Positions 1 to 9,514 of a stretch of DNA of 25,577 nt are shown one piece after another. Position 1 is the first letter of the stretch. The number at the start of each line of letters is the position of its first letter. The DNA is from Archangium sp. Lineage in GTDB: Bacteria > Myxococcota > Myxococcia > Myxococcales > Myxococcaceae. The stretch lies in assembly GCA_016793585.1 (NCBI GenBank), contig JAEUJR010000156.1, positions 1-25,577 on the forward strand, written 5' to 3'. Below the pieces are notes generated by a model that ran no database searches, was not told the DNA's origin, and saw nothing but the letters and a program-made list of their open reading frames with translations. The position numbers and the translations under genes are program-made.

Positions 1-1923
1 GATTCCGCCTGCGAGACACGCGCTGCCCGGAGGCCCGTTGCCACACCCCGTCTGCTGGCACATTCCGTTGAGGCAGAAGGTGCCCTGCTGACACGTCTGA
101 AAGCAGTTCGTGCTCGGCGCGCTCGGCAGACAGAAGCCACCCCCGCCGAAGGCGTTCGCCTGACAGAGCCCGTTCGTGCACGGCCGCGCACAGTCTCCGC
201 AGTTCGCCTGGTCTTGCGTGAGATCGACGCACCGGCCGCTGCAGCACTTGCCGACGGCGCCGTTGCTCACCTGGCCGAACGCGCACTGCCCGCCTGAGCT
301 CCCCGCCGGGCACGCGAGGCTGACGCACTTGCTGTTCTGACATGCCGTACCCGAGGGACAAACCGAGGTACCTCCGGCGTAGCAGGTCGCCTGACCGCCA
401 TCGGGCTGAACGCACTGCGCGTTCGAACACGTCGCGCCCGAGGCACAGCTCGCGTTGCAGGCGCCGCAGTGGCTCGCGCTCGCGCGGCTGTCGATGCACG
501 CCCCGCTGCAGCAGAGCCCCGTCACGCCCGCTGCGAACGGGCACGTGGTGCCATCGTTGCCGAGGTTGCAGGTGGGAATCGCGCGGCACGCGCCCTGGCT
601 GCAGAACTCTCCGGCGCGGCACGGCCGGCCACACGCGCCGCAGTGCTGCGTCGAGGTCTGCAGGTCAGCGCACGCCGCCCCGCCGCAGCACGAGCCCGAG
701 ACGAACGGGCCACACGCCTGACCGAGGTTGGCGCCGGTGCAGTCGGTGCGCACGCAGCGCGAGCCCACGCACGCCGCCCCCGGAGCGCAGGTCTGCGAGC
801 AGTCGGAGGTGACGCCTGCGTCGGTCGTGCAGTTGCCGTTCACGCAGGTGGCGCCAGAGGGGCAGGCTCTTCCGCAGCCGCCGCAGTTCGAGTCGCTCGA
901 GCGCACGTCGGCGGTGCACTGCCCATCGCAGCACGAGCCGGTGCCGCCATCGACGGAGCACGTCGAGCTCACCATCGCGTTCGCGCAGTTCGCCGAGGTC
1001 TGACACGAGCCGCCCAGACACTGCATCGAGCCGGTGCACACGTTGCCGCAGCCACCGCAGTTGGGAGACTGGTCGAGGTCGACACATGCGCCTCCGCAAC
1101 ACCGGCCCGCACGTTCGCCGCCGAGGCTGCAGGTCGCGTTCTCGGTCGCGGCGGTGCACGTGGTGATGGCGCACGCGCGTTGACCCGAGCGGCTCACGCA
1201 CGCCGTACCGTTGCCGCACACGCCTGCATCGGCGCCGCATCGCGTGACGCAGCCACCGGTCGAGCACAGCGCCGTCGGGCACGAGAGCCCGCACCCGCCG
1301 CACGCCGAGGGGTCGCTCGAGGTCGACTTGCAGGTGCCGTCACAGCACGAGCCAAAGCCGCCATCGGCGAGCGAGCAGAACATGCCGGGCCGGCACGCCG
1401 TGGGCTGGCACGAGCCCGACTCGCACGACTCGTTGAAGCCACAGCGCCGCCCGCACGCGCCACAGTTCGACGAGTCGCGCTGCACGTCGGTACACAAGCC
1501 CGAGCAGCGCGTTCCCGGCAGGCCCGTCGAGAGCGTGCACATCGTCGAGCCGCCCGCCGCTCCGCCGCCGACGGCCGTTCCTCCCGCGCGCCCACCACCC
1601 GTGACGACGGTTCCGCCGCCCATGCCGCCGGCCGTCACCACGCCGCCTGCGCTGCCGCCGCCCTGCCCTCCCGCGCTCGCCGTGCCTCCAGCGCTCGCCG
1701 CCCCCCCGCCGCGATTGAGCACCGTGCACACGCCCGAGGCGCAGACCTCAGCGCCCTGGCACACCGCGCACGCAGCGCCGTTCTCTCCGCACTGCGTCGG
1801 TCGAGAGGGAAGGCACTCACCTGTCGCGCTGCAACAGCCGAAGCAGGTGCCCGGCCCGCACGGAGCAGGACACGCCGTGAGCCACACCGCGCACGTCACC
1901 ACCACGAGGGTCAGGAGTCGCAT
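1..1923 (-). CDS. Cys-rich repeat lipoprotein (3' end outside window)
   Basis: The frame stays open from the ATG at 1923 to the window edge: 641 codons with no stop, so the C-terminus is missing. The N-terminus is a lipoprotein signal with an L-T-A-C lipobox (Cys18). A short Cys cluster follows, then a Gly/Ala/Thr/Val-rich tether (about residues 75-125). After that come at least seven Cys-rich units of the form CC-x-G-x-C ... NCGxCGxxC ... GxxCxxGxC, for example DSSNCGACGRRC and SDSNCGGCGRAC. The spacing resembles plant STIG1-type Cys motifs and similar repeats frequent in myxobacteria. No enzymatic motif is visible. It is most likely anchored in the outer membrane and disulfide-rich, with a surface or adhesive role being inference. 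A GAGGG ribosome site lies 6 bases before the ATG, inside a small hairpin. It is the last visible gene of the run that begins with the phosphohexomutase, 68 bases downstream of its neighbour. Confidence 0.88.
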   Translation of the reverse strand, partial: MRLLTLVVVTCAVWLTACPAPCGPGTCFGCCSATGECLPSRPTQCGENGAACAVCQGAEVCASGVCTVLNRGGGAASAGGTASAGGQGGGSAGGVVTAGGMGGGTVVTGGGRAGGTAVGGGAAGGSTMCTLSTGLPGTRCSGLCTDVQRDSSNCGACGRRCGFNESCESGSCQPTACRPGMFCSLADGGFGSCCDGTCKSTSSDPSACGGCGLSCPTALCSTGGCVTRCGADAGVCGNGTACVSRSGQRACAITTCTAATENATCSLGGERAGRCCGGACVDLDQSPNCGGCGNVCTGSMQCLGGSCQTSANCANAMVSSTCSVDGGTGSCCDGQCTADVRSSDSNCGGCGRACPSGATCVNGNCTTDAGVTSDCSQTCAPGAACVGSRCVRTDCTGANLGQACGPFVSGSCCGGAACADLQTSTQHCGACGRPCRAGEFCSQGACRAIPTCNLGNDGTTCPFAAGVTGLCCSGACIDSRASASHCGACNASCASGATCSNAQCVQPDGGQATCYAGGTSVCPSGTACQNSKCVSLACPAGSSGGQCAFGQVSNGAVGKCCSGRCVDLTQDQANCGDCARPCTNGLCQANAFGGGGFCLPSAPSTNCFQTCQQGTFCLNGMCQQTGCGNGPPGSACLAGGI

Positions 1924-1929
1924 CGGAGC

Positions 1930-1947
1930 CCTCGGTGTCCGCCGAGG
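1930..1947 (-). promoter_or_regulatory. Hairpin overlapping the ribosome-binding site of the Cys-rich lipoprotein
   Basis: A perfect 6-bp inverted repeat (CCTCGG, 6-base loop, CCGAGG) lies just upstream of the ATG at 1923. Read on the minus strand, the 3' arm contains the GAGG of the likely Shine-Dalgarno. If folded in the mRNA, the stem would cover the ribosome site. It is too close to the start codon to be a terminator of the previous gene alone. Short GC-rich stems are common in this genome type, so control by this hairpin is only a possibility. Confidence 0.35.
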
Positions 1948-1991
1948 TGCGCTGCATTCAGCGCCACTGCACGAAGTTCAGATGACTCGTG

Positions 1992-2777
1992 TCACTTGCA
2001 GCCCACGGCCATGTCTCGTCGGCAGCCGGACGGGTCGGGCGGCGCCTCTTTCATGCACGTCGAGCCGCTCTTGCCGCCCATGAGACACCGCATGAAAGCG
2101 CCACTGCAGCGATCGACCGCAGCCGCTGACGGACAGGTGTAGCCCGCGCCGTTCACGCAACACGTCGCCGACGCGTTGACGCCTGATGACGAGGGCGCTG
2201 CGGCTGGCTGATTCGTGCCGTCGACGACATCGAGGCCACGGTCGACGACGTCGAGCGCCTTGCCGAACGTCTCGAGGGGCGACGGCCCTTGCGGAGCAGG
2301 CGCTGGTGCGGCGCGCTCAGGCAATGGCGGTGGTGCGTTGGTAGGCAACACCACGGGAGTCGGAGCCACCGCGCGAGCCGGTTCAGGCGGCTTCGGGGTG
2401 CAGCCGGTCGTGCAGATGGCGAGCGTCTTCGCGCAGCGCTGCTTGCACGGAGCTCCGGCGATGGGGCCGCACTGCGTCTTGAGACAATACGCGTGCTGCG
2501 TGGTGCACGAGGCTTTGCACTGCGCGAGCTCTTCGGGCGACTTCTGCACCACCGAGGCGGGCACCCCTGCATCGACGATGACGTCGCTCAGCTCGTACGG
2601 CGACCACTGCTGGCCGTCACACTTGAGCAGCCGCGGCCGTTGCCCAGGACCCTGGTCGAACAACAGCGACGCGCGCTCAGGGTTGCAGATGGGCGTCTGC
2701 GCGAGGGCAGACACCGCAGACAAGACGACGACACTCAGGAGCGCTCGCACTCCTGCACGACCCGCGATCGATGGCAT
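1992..2777 (-). CDS. Secreted Cys-containing protein of unknown function
   Basis: 261 residues from the ATG at 2777. I chose this start because it opens directly into a signal peptide (residues 1-27, ending VSALAQ). The frame is open upstream to 2864, but that would overlap the neighbouring gene and bury the signal peptide. The mature part has an N-terminal segment with a DG-W-SPYEL motif, then a Cys-rich helical-looking segment (CKASCTTQHAYCLKTQC and CKQRCAKTLAICTTGC), a Pro/Ala-rich linker, and a C-terminal Cys cluster beginning ATCCVNG. The paired C-x3-C spacings suggest disulfide-bridged helical hairpins in the periplasm or outside the cell. No known family is recognised. It lies 31 bases after the beta-barrel gene and is probably cotranscribed with it. 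Confidence 0.8.
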   Translation of the reverse strand: MPSIAGRAGVRALLSVVVLSAVSALAQTPICNPERASLLFDQGPGQRPRLLKCDGQQWSPYELSDVIVDAGVPASVVQKSPEELAQCKASCTTQHAYCLKTQCGPIAGAPCKQRCAKTLAICTTGCTPKPPEPARAVAPTPVVLPTNAPPPLPERAAPAPAPQGPSPLETFGKALDVVDRGLDVVDGTNQPAAAPSSSGVNASATCCVNGAGYTCPSAAAVDRCSGAFMRCLMGGKSGSTCMKEAPPDPSGCRRDMAVGCK

Positions 2778-2808
2778 GTGCGCAACGACGAAGGCCGCGC
2801 GCGGCGAT

Positions 2809-3456
2809 TCAGAAGCGGTAGCCGATGCCCAGGTGCGCGTCGAACGAGAGCTCGATGAGGCCACCCGGGCGAATCGTCGGGCCCATGCGCGTCTTGAAGA
2901 AGGCGGCCAGCTCGCTCTTCAAGAAGTACTCGAGGCCCAGGCCCGGCAGCAGGGGCACGTTCGCGCCGCCGCCACCGCCGAACTGCACCCAGAACGGCAC
3001 GTCGAACGAGAAGCCGAGCGTGATGGCACTGGAGATCGACACGCCCAGCTTCGCGCCGAGGGGAATCGCGAACCCGACGACGCCGTTGCCGAAGCGGTCG
3101 ACGGCGAACAGCGGCCCGGGCTCGAACGTCAGCCCGAACGACACCGGCCCCGAGTCGGTGACGCGGAACTTCACCAGGCCTTGCAGCTTCGCGCCCGGCA
3201 GCACGCGCGTGACGAGCCCTTCGAAGCCGTAGTTGAACGAGACGCGCACGCCGAGATCGAGGTTGCTCAAGACGCCGCGCGAGTAGCTCGCGTACAGGCC
3301 CGGCCAGCCAAGCCCGCCTTCGACGACGTTGGCGCCTGCTCCGGCGGTTCGCCCACCGACGATCGACCACCGCTGGCCTTCGGTCGCCGGAGCCGCCGCG
3401 GGCTTCGCGTCTTCGGCCGCCAGCAGCAGTGACAACGACAGCGCGAGCGCCGTCAT
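2809..3456 (-). CDS. Small outer-membrane beta-barrel-like protein
   Basis: 215 residues. The N-terminus is a signal peptide (MTALALSLSLLLAA). The mature part is built of alternating hydrophobic and polar short strands rich in Gly and aromatic residues (for example LDLGVRVSFNYGFEG and PVSFGLTFEPGP) and ends in IGYRF. A terminal Phe is the usual last-strand signal recognised by the BAM machinery. This pattern is typical of an 8- to 12-strand outer-membrane barrel with no assigned function. Its ATG overlaps the stop codon of the upstream phosphohexomutase as ATGA (3453-3456), so translation is probably coupled. Confidence 0.78.
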   Translation of the reverse strand: MTALALSLSLLLAAEDAKPAAAPATEGQRWSIVGGRTAGAGANVVEGGLGWPGLYASYSRGVLSNLDLGVRVSFNYGFEGLVTRVLPGAKLQGLVKFRVTDSGPVSFGLTFEPGPLFAVDRFGNGVVGFAIPLGAKLGVSISSAITLGFSFDVPFWVQFGGGGGANVPLLPGLGLEYFLKSELAAFFKTRMGPTIRPGGLIELSFDAHLGIGYRF

Positions 3457-5198
3457 CGCGGCAGCCCCCGCTCGGTGGCCAGCACGAGAAAGGCCGACTC
3501 CATGGCGTCGAGCTTCTGGTTCGCGCGCGTCTTCGCAACGCTCATCGCTTCACCGGCCGCCATCGTCTCGCGCCACTCGAAGTAGAACTTGATCTTCGGC
3601 TCGGTGCCCGACGGCCGCAGCGTCACGCGGTGCCCGCCCTCGAGCTCGTAGGCGATGACGTTCGACTTCGGCAGCGAGAGCGAACTCCTCGCCCCGCCCT
3701 CGACGCGCGACTGCTCACGGTAGTCGTTGGTAGCGACGATGCGGCTGCTCCCGATGGTGGCGGGCGGCTTCGCGCGGAAGGCCTCCATCACCGACTTGAT
3801 GGCGGCAGCGCCCGAGGCTCCAGGCAGCGTCGCGTTGAACTGCTTCGCGACGAACAGCCCGTGCGCGCGCTGCACCTCTTCGAGGTAGCCGAAGAGCGAC
3901 AGCCCACGCGCCTTGCACCACGCGGCCATGTCGGCCACCACGAGCGCCGCGCCGATGCCGTCTTTGTCGCGCACCACGGGCCCGACCGAGTAACCGAGCG
4001 CCTCTTCGTAGCCGACGACGAAGTTCACGCCCTTGCCCAGCTCGTCGATGGCGGTGTTCGCGATCCACTTGAAGCCGGTGAGCGTCTCGGCGTACCGCGC
4101 GCCGAGCGCCGCGGCGATGGCCTTGAGCTGCGCCGACGAGACGATGGTGGTGACGACGAGCGGGTTGGCCGTCTTCTGCTGCGTGAGCAGGAAGTGCCCG
4201 AGCAGCACGCCGACCTCGTTGCCCGTCAACATCACGAGCTTGCCGTTCGCGTCGCGCGCCATCACGGCGAGGCGGTCGGCGTCAGGGTCGTTGGCGAGCA
4301 CCAGGTCGGCGTTCAGCTTCGTCGCGAGCGCGGTCGACAGATCCATCGCGCCCTTCTCTTCGGGGTTGGGGAAACGAACCGTCGGGAAGCGGCCGTCCGG
4401 CTCCTGCTGCTCGGGCACGGGCGCGACGGTCTTGAAGCCGGCCTCGGCGAGCGACTGCACCATCAGCGCACCGCCGACGCCGTGCATCGCCGTGTAGACG
4501 ATCGAGAGCCCATCGGTCTGCCGCGTCGGCCGCAGCGCGAGAATCGCGTCGAGGTAGGCCCGCGTGACCGCGTCCTTCACGTCGTGGAAGAGGCCTTTGC
4601 GGCGCGCCTCTTCTTCGTTCATCAACGCGACGTCTTTCGCGGCGCCCACTGCGTCGATGGCCTTCGCGATGCCGGTGTCGTGTGGCGGCACGATCTGCGC
4701 GCCGTTGCCCCAGTACACCTTGTAGCCGTTGTACTCGGGCGGGTTGTGGCTGGCCGTCACCATGATGCCCGCGGCGGCGTTGAGCCGATTCACCGCGAAC
4801 GCCGTCAGCGGCGTGGGCGCGACGCCCTTGAAGACCCACGCGGGAATGCCCTCGGCTGCGAGCACCGCCGCCGCGTCTTGCGCGAACTCGACGCTCATGA
4901 GGCGCCCGTCACGGCCGATGATCACCCCGCGCGTCATCACGTCGGGCACCGTGGCCTTCAGGTAGCGCGCGAGCCCGAGCGTGGTGCGGCGAACCACTGC
5001 GCGGTTCATGCGGTTGGTGCCGCCGCCGATGACGCCGCGCAGCCCTGCGGTTCCAAACTCGAGAAAGGCGCTGAAGCGGTCGTCGAGCTCGGCGGTGTTC
5101 TTCGCAGCGACGAGGGCCTTCACCTCTGCAGCGGTCGTGGCGTCGGGGTCGGCGTCGGCCCAGGCCTGCGCGGTGCTCAGCAGCGTGTCGGTGTTCAT
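3453..5198 (-). CDS. Phosphohexomutase (phosphoglucomutase/phosphomannomutase, PgcA/PGM2 type)
   Basis: 581 residues, the usual length of the PgcA/PGM2 branch of the alpha-D-phosphohexomutases. These enzymes interconvert hexose 1- and 6-phosphates (or pentose 1-/5-phosphates in PGM2) through a phosphoserine. Visible motifs in order: active-site TASHNP with Ser150; FPNPEEKGA (about 276-284), typical of this branch; metal-binding DPDADR (304-309); sugar-binding YEEALGY (about 397-403); phosphate-binding RPSGTEPKIKFY (528-539). All key residues are intact. The ATG at 5198 begins MNTDTLL and fits the family N-terminus; the open frame further upstream is low complexity and runs into the divergent gene's leader. 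Cytoplasmic, likely supplying sugar-1-phosphate for glycogen, LPS or exopolysaccharide synthesis. Substrate preference cannot be read from sequence alone. It heads the minus-strand run down to position 1. Confidence 0.96.
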   Translation of the reverse strand: MNTDTLLSTAQAWADADPDATTAAEVKALVAAKNTAELDDRFSAFLEFGTAGLRGVIGGGTNRMNRAVVRRTTLGLARYLKATVPDVMTRGVIIGRDGRLMSVEFAQDAAAVLAAEGIPAWVFKGVAPTPLTAFAVNRLNAAAGIMVTASHNPPEYNGYKVYWGNGAQIVPPHDTGIAKAIDAVGAAKDVALMNEEEARRKGLFHDVKDAVTRAYLDAILALRPTRQTDGLSIVYTAMHGVGGALMVQSLAEAGFKTVAPVPEQQEPDGRFPTVRFPNPEEKGAMDLSTALATKLNADLVLANDPDADRLAVMARDANGKLVMLTGNEVGVLLGHFLLTQQKTANPLVVTTIVSSAQLKAIAAALGARYAETLTGFKWIANTAIDELGKGVNFVVGYEEALGYSVGPVVRDKDGIGAALVVADMAAWCKARGLSLFGYLEEVQRAHGLFVAKQFNATLPGASGAAAIKSVMEAFRAKPPATIGSSRIVATNDYREQSRVEGGARSSLSLPKSNVIAYELEGGHRVTLRPSGTEPKIKFYFEWRETMAAGEAMSVAKTRANQKLDAMESAFLVLATERGLPR

Positions 5199-5277
5199 GA
5201 CGGCTTCATACCCGAGCGAGAGAAGATCGCCGCTCCTCGCTGAGGACAACGAGGCACTTCGTGGCACAGTCGGGGCG

Positions 5278-7785
5278 ATGCGTTTGCTCTCCGTTCTGCT
5301 CGTCCTGTTGGCTGCGTGCGCGCGCGTTCCAGAGGGGGTCGTCTTTCGCTGCGACGCCGACGGCGGCTGTGGCCCCGGCCTCGTCTGCACCGAACTGCAA
5401 GACGGGCGGTGGTGCCTTCCCGTGACGAGCGACGCAGGCGTGGCGGTCGACGCCGGTCGCGACGATTCGGGCACGCGCAGCGACGCGGGTCTGGCAGACG
5501 CGGGCGCGGTCGACGGGGGCGCGGTCGACGCTGGGCTCGACGGTGGCGCTGCGGAAGACGCCGGGGTCTTCGTCGACGCCGGCCTGCCCGACGATGACGC
5601 CGGAGCCCCCGACGCTGGCGCGGCCGTCGACGCGGGCGTTCCGATCTGCGCTCAGGCGTGTGCGGGCTCGACCTGTGGAGCCGTCGTCGGCGGGTGTCTG
5701 TGCGGCTGCAGCGTCGGCCGTACCTGCAACGCGAACCTCTGCGAGCTGCCGCGGCTGTGTGAAGGCGACTGGTGCTACGAGCACCCGCTGCCACAGGGCG
5801 GTCACCTCTTCGCGGCATGGGCGAGCTCGCAGCGGCCGCTCGTGCGCGGCGTGATCGCCGCCGCCTGGGGCGGAGAACGCGGCGTCATCTTCGAGTGGGA
5901 CGGCTACGAGACCGTCATCAGGCACCTGCCCTCGAAGCAGGGCACCGTCGTCGGGCTCTTCACCTCGCCGACCGGCCTGCGCGCGGTCACCAACCTCGCC
6001 GACGTGTACGAGCGCACGGCGATGGGCTGGCAGCTCGCCATTCCTTCACCGCTGGTGATCAACGACGGCGGCGTGACGTGGCACGACCCCTGCCCCGCGT
6101 TCGCGAACACCACGCAGGGCGTCTTCCTCGCGTGCGTCGACATGAGCGGCACCCTGCGTGTGTTGCGGCACGGCGGCACGTTGTGGGAGCTCGAGTCGAC
6201 GCTGATCACCGTGAACCCCCGGCCCGTCACCTTCGGTGAGCTCGGGCCCGTGCTGCTGCTCTCGTGCACCGAAGCCGGCACGCCGAAGCACCTGCGACGG
6301 TTCGGCAACACCTGGGCCGAAGAGAAGTCGGCCAACGCCGTGTCGCCAACCTCGGCCTTCGCGAGCGTCGGGGGCAAGGCGTGGGCGGCCTTCGAGTATG
6401 GAGGCCTCGGGCTCTCGCACGGCCCGAACGACGCGGGCTCGTACCCCTTCAACGACGAGGTGATCTTCGAAGGCCGCTTCGCCGCCGCCGTTCCCATCAG
6501 CACCCAGCAGGTCGTGATGCTGGGCGACGGGCTCGGGGTCATTCACACCGACGGCGGCTTCGCGCGGAGCCCGGTCGATGGCCGAATGGTGCTCGTTCGC
6601 GACCCGACCGCCCTGCACGAACGACGCTGGCTGGCAGGCGCGGCGATGCCCGAAGGCCTGCTCGCCGTCGGTGCCTTCGGCGCCACGGCCCTCTTCCGCC
6701 TCGACACCACGAGCGTGCCCGCGTCTTCGAACTTCGCCGCGCGCCCCACCGATCTCTGCGGCGTGCCCGGCACCGAGCTGCTCTACGCGACGTACTCCGC
6801 CACCTCGGCCGAGCCGACCTTCTTTCGGCCTGACGACCTCATTCGCCTCGACGATTCGTGGGCCTTCAAAGCGGTCGGGCAGAGCGGCGCCCCGGGCCAG
6901 TGGTCGGCGCTGCCCGATGCGCGACGCAGCGACGCGGGCTGGCGCAACAGCCTCGACCAGTGCTGGGTCGACGAGTCAGGCGGGCTGACCGTCGCGAGCC
7001 CCTACGGCTTCTCCCGGTTTCAAGACGGCGGCGTGAAAGCGGGCATCGGCATCGCGCAGGCCTCGTGGACGAACGACGCGGGCATGGTGCTGCCTCCAAC
7101 CTGGAGAGGGCTGTGGGCGACCGATCAGCACATCTATGCCGTGGGAGGCGGGGCGCTCGCCGTCGTCAACGAGATGGCCAGACAGGCCTCGACCGCTCCG
7201 TTCCTCAGCGGCACGGGGCAGGTGTTCGGTCTCGGCAACGAGCGCCTGTTCGCGCCCGGGCCCAACAGCGCCGACCTGGTTCGCATGCTCGACGGTGACG
7301 GGCTCAACCAGTCGCTCCTGAACCAGGCCCCGGCCGATCACCGCGCGGCGCTCTGGGGCGTGCCCGACGGCGGAACGTTCGTGTTGCTCCAGCAGAAGAG
7401 CGACGGCGCGCTGGTGCTCTCGACCCGGCTCGCCTGCGCGGGGCCGGGCTCGGGCTGCGGCCCCTTCAACGCCCAGTTCACCTCCCCGCGCCAGCGCCAG
7501 TTCGACCTCGTCTCGAACCTCTGGGTGAGCCCTGCTGGCCGGCCTTTCTGGCTGCGCACCTCCGATGGGCGCGCGCTGTTCAACGGCGCCCACTACACCC
7601 CACGCGCGACGACGTTCTCACTCGAGTGGCCGGCGGCGCCCGATGGTGGCGTCGGCACGTCGGCGCTGCCGGGCTGGGTCTTCGACACGCGCGCCGATCA
7701 GCTGCCGTTCGACCTCTGGGGCACCCCGACACGCCTCCTCGTGAAGACGAACCGCGGCATCATCTCGCGCAGCCTGCCTCCCTGA
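5278..7785 (+). CDS. Lipoprotein with DAG-repeat tether and propeller-like body
   Basis: 835 residues from the ATG at 5278. A lipoprotein signal (MRLLSVLLVLLAAC, Cys14) is followed by a small Cys motif (25-46), then a tether at about 51-121 with ten DAG triplets plus VDGG/LDGG variants. A second Cys cluster (124-166) follows, then the motif CYEHPLPQG, which resembles the WCWENPLPQG-type junction seen in myxobacterial lipoproteins just before a beta-propeller. The remaining 650 residues are beta-rich with repeated G-x-T/V-x-G-L and F-x-W-D-G elements, suggestive of a degenerate propeller. No catalytic motif is seen. It is probably a surface-exposed binding protein. It diverges from the phosphohexomutase across a 79-base gap. 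The upstream frame to 4981 is antisense to that gene and is not used. Confidence 0.87.
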   Translation: MRLLSVLLVLLAACARVPEGVVFRCDADGGCGPGLVCTELQDGRWCLPVTSDAGVAVDAGRDDSGTRSDAGLADAGAVDGGAVDAGLDGGAAEDAGVFVDAGLPDDDAGAPDAGAAVDAGVPICAQACAGSTCGAVVGGCLCGCSVGRTCNANLCELPRLCEGDWCYEHPLPQGGHLFAAWASSQRPLVRGVIAAAWGGERGVIFEWDGYETVIRHLPSKQGTVVGLFTSPTGLRAVTNLADVYERTAMGWQLAIPSPLVINDGGVTWHDPCPAFANTTQGVFLACVDMSGTLRVLRHGGTLWELESTLITVNPRPVTFGELGPVLLLSCTEAGTPKHLRRFGNTWAEEKSANAVSPTSAFASVGGKAWAAFEYGGLGLSHGPNDAGSYPFNDEVIFEGRFAAAVPISTQQVVMLGDGLGVIHTDGGFARSPVDGRMVLVRDPTALHERRWLAGAAMPEGLLAVGAFGATALFRLDTTSVPASSNFAARPTDLCGVPGTELLYATYSATSAEPTFFRPDDLIRLDDSWAFKAVGQSGAPGQWSALPDARRSDAGWRNSLDQCWVDESGGLTVASPYGFSRFQDGGVKAGIGIAQASWTNDAGMVLPPTWRGLWATDQHIYAVGGGALAVVNEMARQASTAPFLSGTGQVFGLGNERLFAPGPNSADLVRMLDGDGLNQSLLNQAPADHRAALWGVPDGGTFVLLQQKSDGALVLSTRLACAGPGSGCGPFNAQFTSPRQRQFDLVSNLWVSPAGRPFWLRTSDGRALFNGAHYTPRATTFSLEWPAAPDGGVGTSALPGWVFDTRADQLPFDLWGTPTRLLVKTNRGIISRSLPP

Positions 7786-7789
7786 GCGG

Positions 7790-7795
7790 TACACT
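7790..7795 (+). promoter_or_regulatory. Candidate -10 element (TACACT) for a leaderless start
   Basis: TACACT lies 7 bases before the ATG at 7803, and no Shine-Dalgarno sequence is present. The spacing would place transcription initiation at or next to the start codon. No clear -35 is visible. It sits directly after the upstream stop codon, so this gene may have its own promoter. Confidence 0.3.
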
Positions 7796-7802
7796 CGCCG
7801 GC

Positions 7803-8087
7803 ATGTTCGCGATCGCCCTTCAGCTGCTCCTCGCCGCTGGTCCCACGCAGCTCGTGCTCGACATTCAGCCCGCAGGCGTCGAGGTGAAGCTCGACGGCAA
7901 GAAGCTGGGCAACAGCGGAGAGACGCCGTTCACCGTGAAGGTGAAGCCGGGCGTTCACGTGGTGCGCGTGTCGTTCAAGGGCGACGCCCACGAAGAAGAG
8001 GTCGCCGTGAAGGCGGGCGAGAAGAAGACGTTCGTGCTCAAGCTCGAAGACGGCCGCAAGGAGCCGTCGGAGCCTTCGACGCCCTGA
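7803..8087 (+). CDS. Small secreted PEGA-domain protein
   Basis: 94 residues. A signal peptide (about 1-14) leads into a single PEGA-like beta-domain: LVLDIQPAGVEVKLDGKKLG, then TPFTVKVKPGVHVVRVSFKG, then a charged strand and a Lys/Glu/Pro-rich tail. PEGA domains are extracytoplasmic beta-sandwich modules commonly associated with surface layers or appended to kinases and other envelope proteins. Here it stands alone. It begins 17 bases after the previous stop and may be cotranscribed with that lipoprotein gene or be expressed from its own -10-like element. It converges with the aldolase gene, with only 3 bases between the two stop codons. Confidence 0.82.
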   Translation: MFAIALQLLLAAGPTQLVLDIQPAGVEVKLDGKKLGNSGETPFTVKVKPGVHVVRVSFKGDAHEEEVAVKAGEKKTFVLKLEDGRKEPSEPSTP

Positions 8088-8090
8088 CGC

Positions 8091-8993
<903 letters not shown>

Positions 8994-9060
8994 GGGGCCG
9001 AGGATCTAGCGCACGATTCCAGGGGGTGCCATCGACGTGTGCTTCGCCCAGAATGGGCCC

Positions 9061-9495
9061 ATGGCCGACCCGCAGGTGACCGCGCTCGAGGTGTTGCTGC
9101 AGCAGCTCGCGCGGCTCAATCAGGACCTGATGCTGGCAGACAGCCACGAGCGCTGGGGCGGCGGCGATCACGACGAGCAGAAGCGGTACCGCGACCTGGG
9201 CCTGACTTCGGAGAAGGCGAAGGCCGAAGTGGTCGCGAAGCTGACGGCCGAGGTGAACCGGCTGCGGGTCGAGAACGTCGAGGTGCTGCGCGCGTGGGTC
9301 GCCGCACAGGTGGCGCTGCGGGAAGAAGCGAGAGCGGCGTTGCTGAAAGACGAGCAGAAGAAGGGGCTCGTCGCAGAAGTGACGAGGGAGATCGCCGCGT
9401 GGCAGGCGGTGCTCACGGGCCCGACGGCGTTCGTCGAGCCGTGGTCGTCGGCCTTCGTCGAGGCGAAGCGGCGCGTCGAGCTGCTCGGTGTCTGA
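9061..9495 (+). CDS. Small charged, coiled-coil-rich cytoplasmic protein
   Basis: 144 residues from the ATG at 9061. The in-frame GTG at 9037, preceded by AGGGGG, is an alternative start adding 8 residues. There is no signal peptide. The protein is almost entirely helical and charged, with an invariant-looking N-terminal helix (VTALEVLLQQLARLNQDLML), a short Gly-rich loop (ERWGGGDHDEQ) and a long predicted coiled coil over residues 48-110. I do not recognise the family. It is followed 19 bases later by the helix-hairpin-helix gene and is likely cotranscribed with it. It is divergent from deoC. Confidence 0.75.
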   Translation: MADPQVTALEVLLQQLARLNQDLMLADSHERWGGGDHDEQKRYRDLGLTSEKAKAEVVAKLTAEVNRLRVENVEVLRAWVAAQVALREEARAALLKDEQKKGLVAEVTREIAAWQAVLTGPTAFVEPWSSAFVEAKRRVELLGV

Positions 9496-9514
9496 ACCAG
9501 AGAAGAGGGCCCGC

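Noticed and set aside
469..2142. 557-codon Ala/Arg-rich frame on the plus strand
   Set aside because: Opposes the Cys-repeat lipoprotein, whose frame, signal peptide and repeats are clear. The plus-strand product is low-complexity Arg/Ala.
3429..5243. 604-codon open frame on the plus strand
   Set aside because: Antisense to the phosphohexomutase with all its motifs intact. Arg/His/Val-rich composition typical of an antisense shadow in a high-GC gene.
5199..5474. N-terminal extension of the phosphohexomutase to 673 residues
   Set aside because: It adds no family sequence and overlaps the leader and start of the divergent lipoprotein gene.
5425..5640. Repeated GACGCGGG-like sequence
   Set aside because: It encodes the Asp-Ala-Gly tether with varied codons; it is not an independent DNA repeat.
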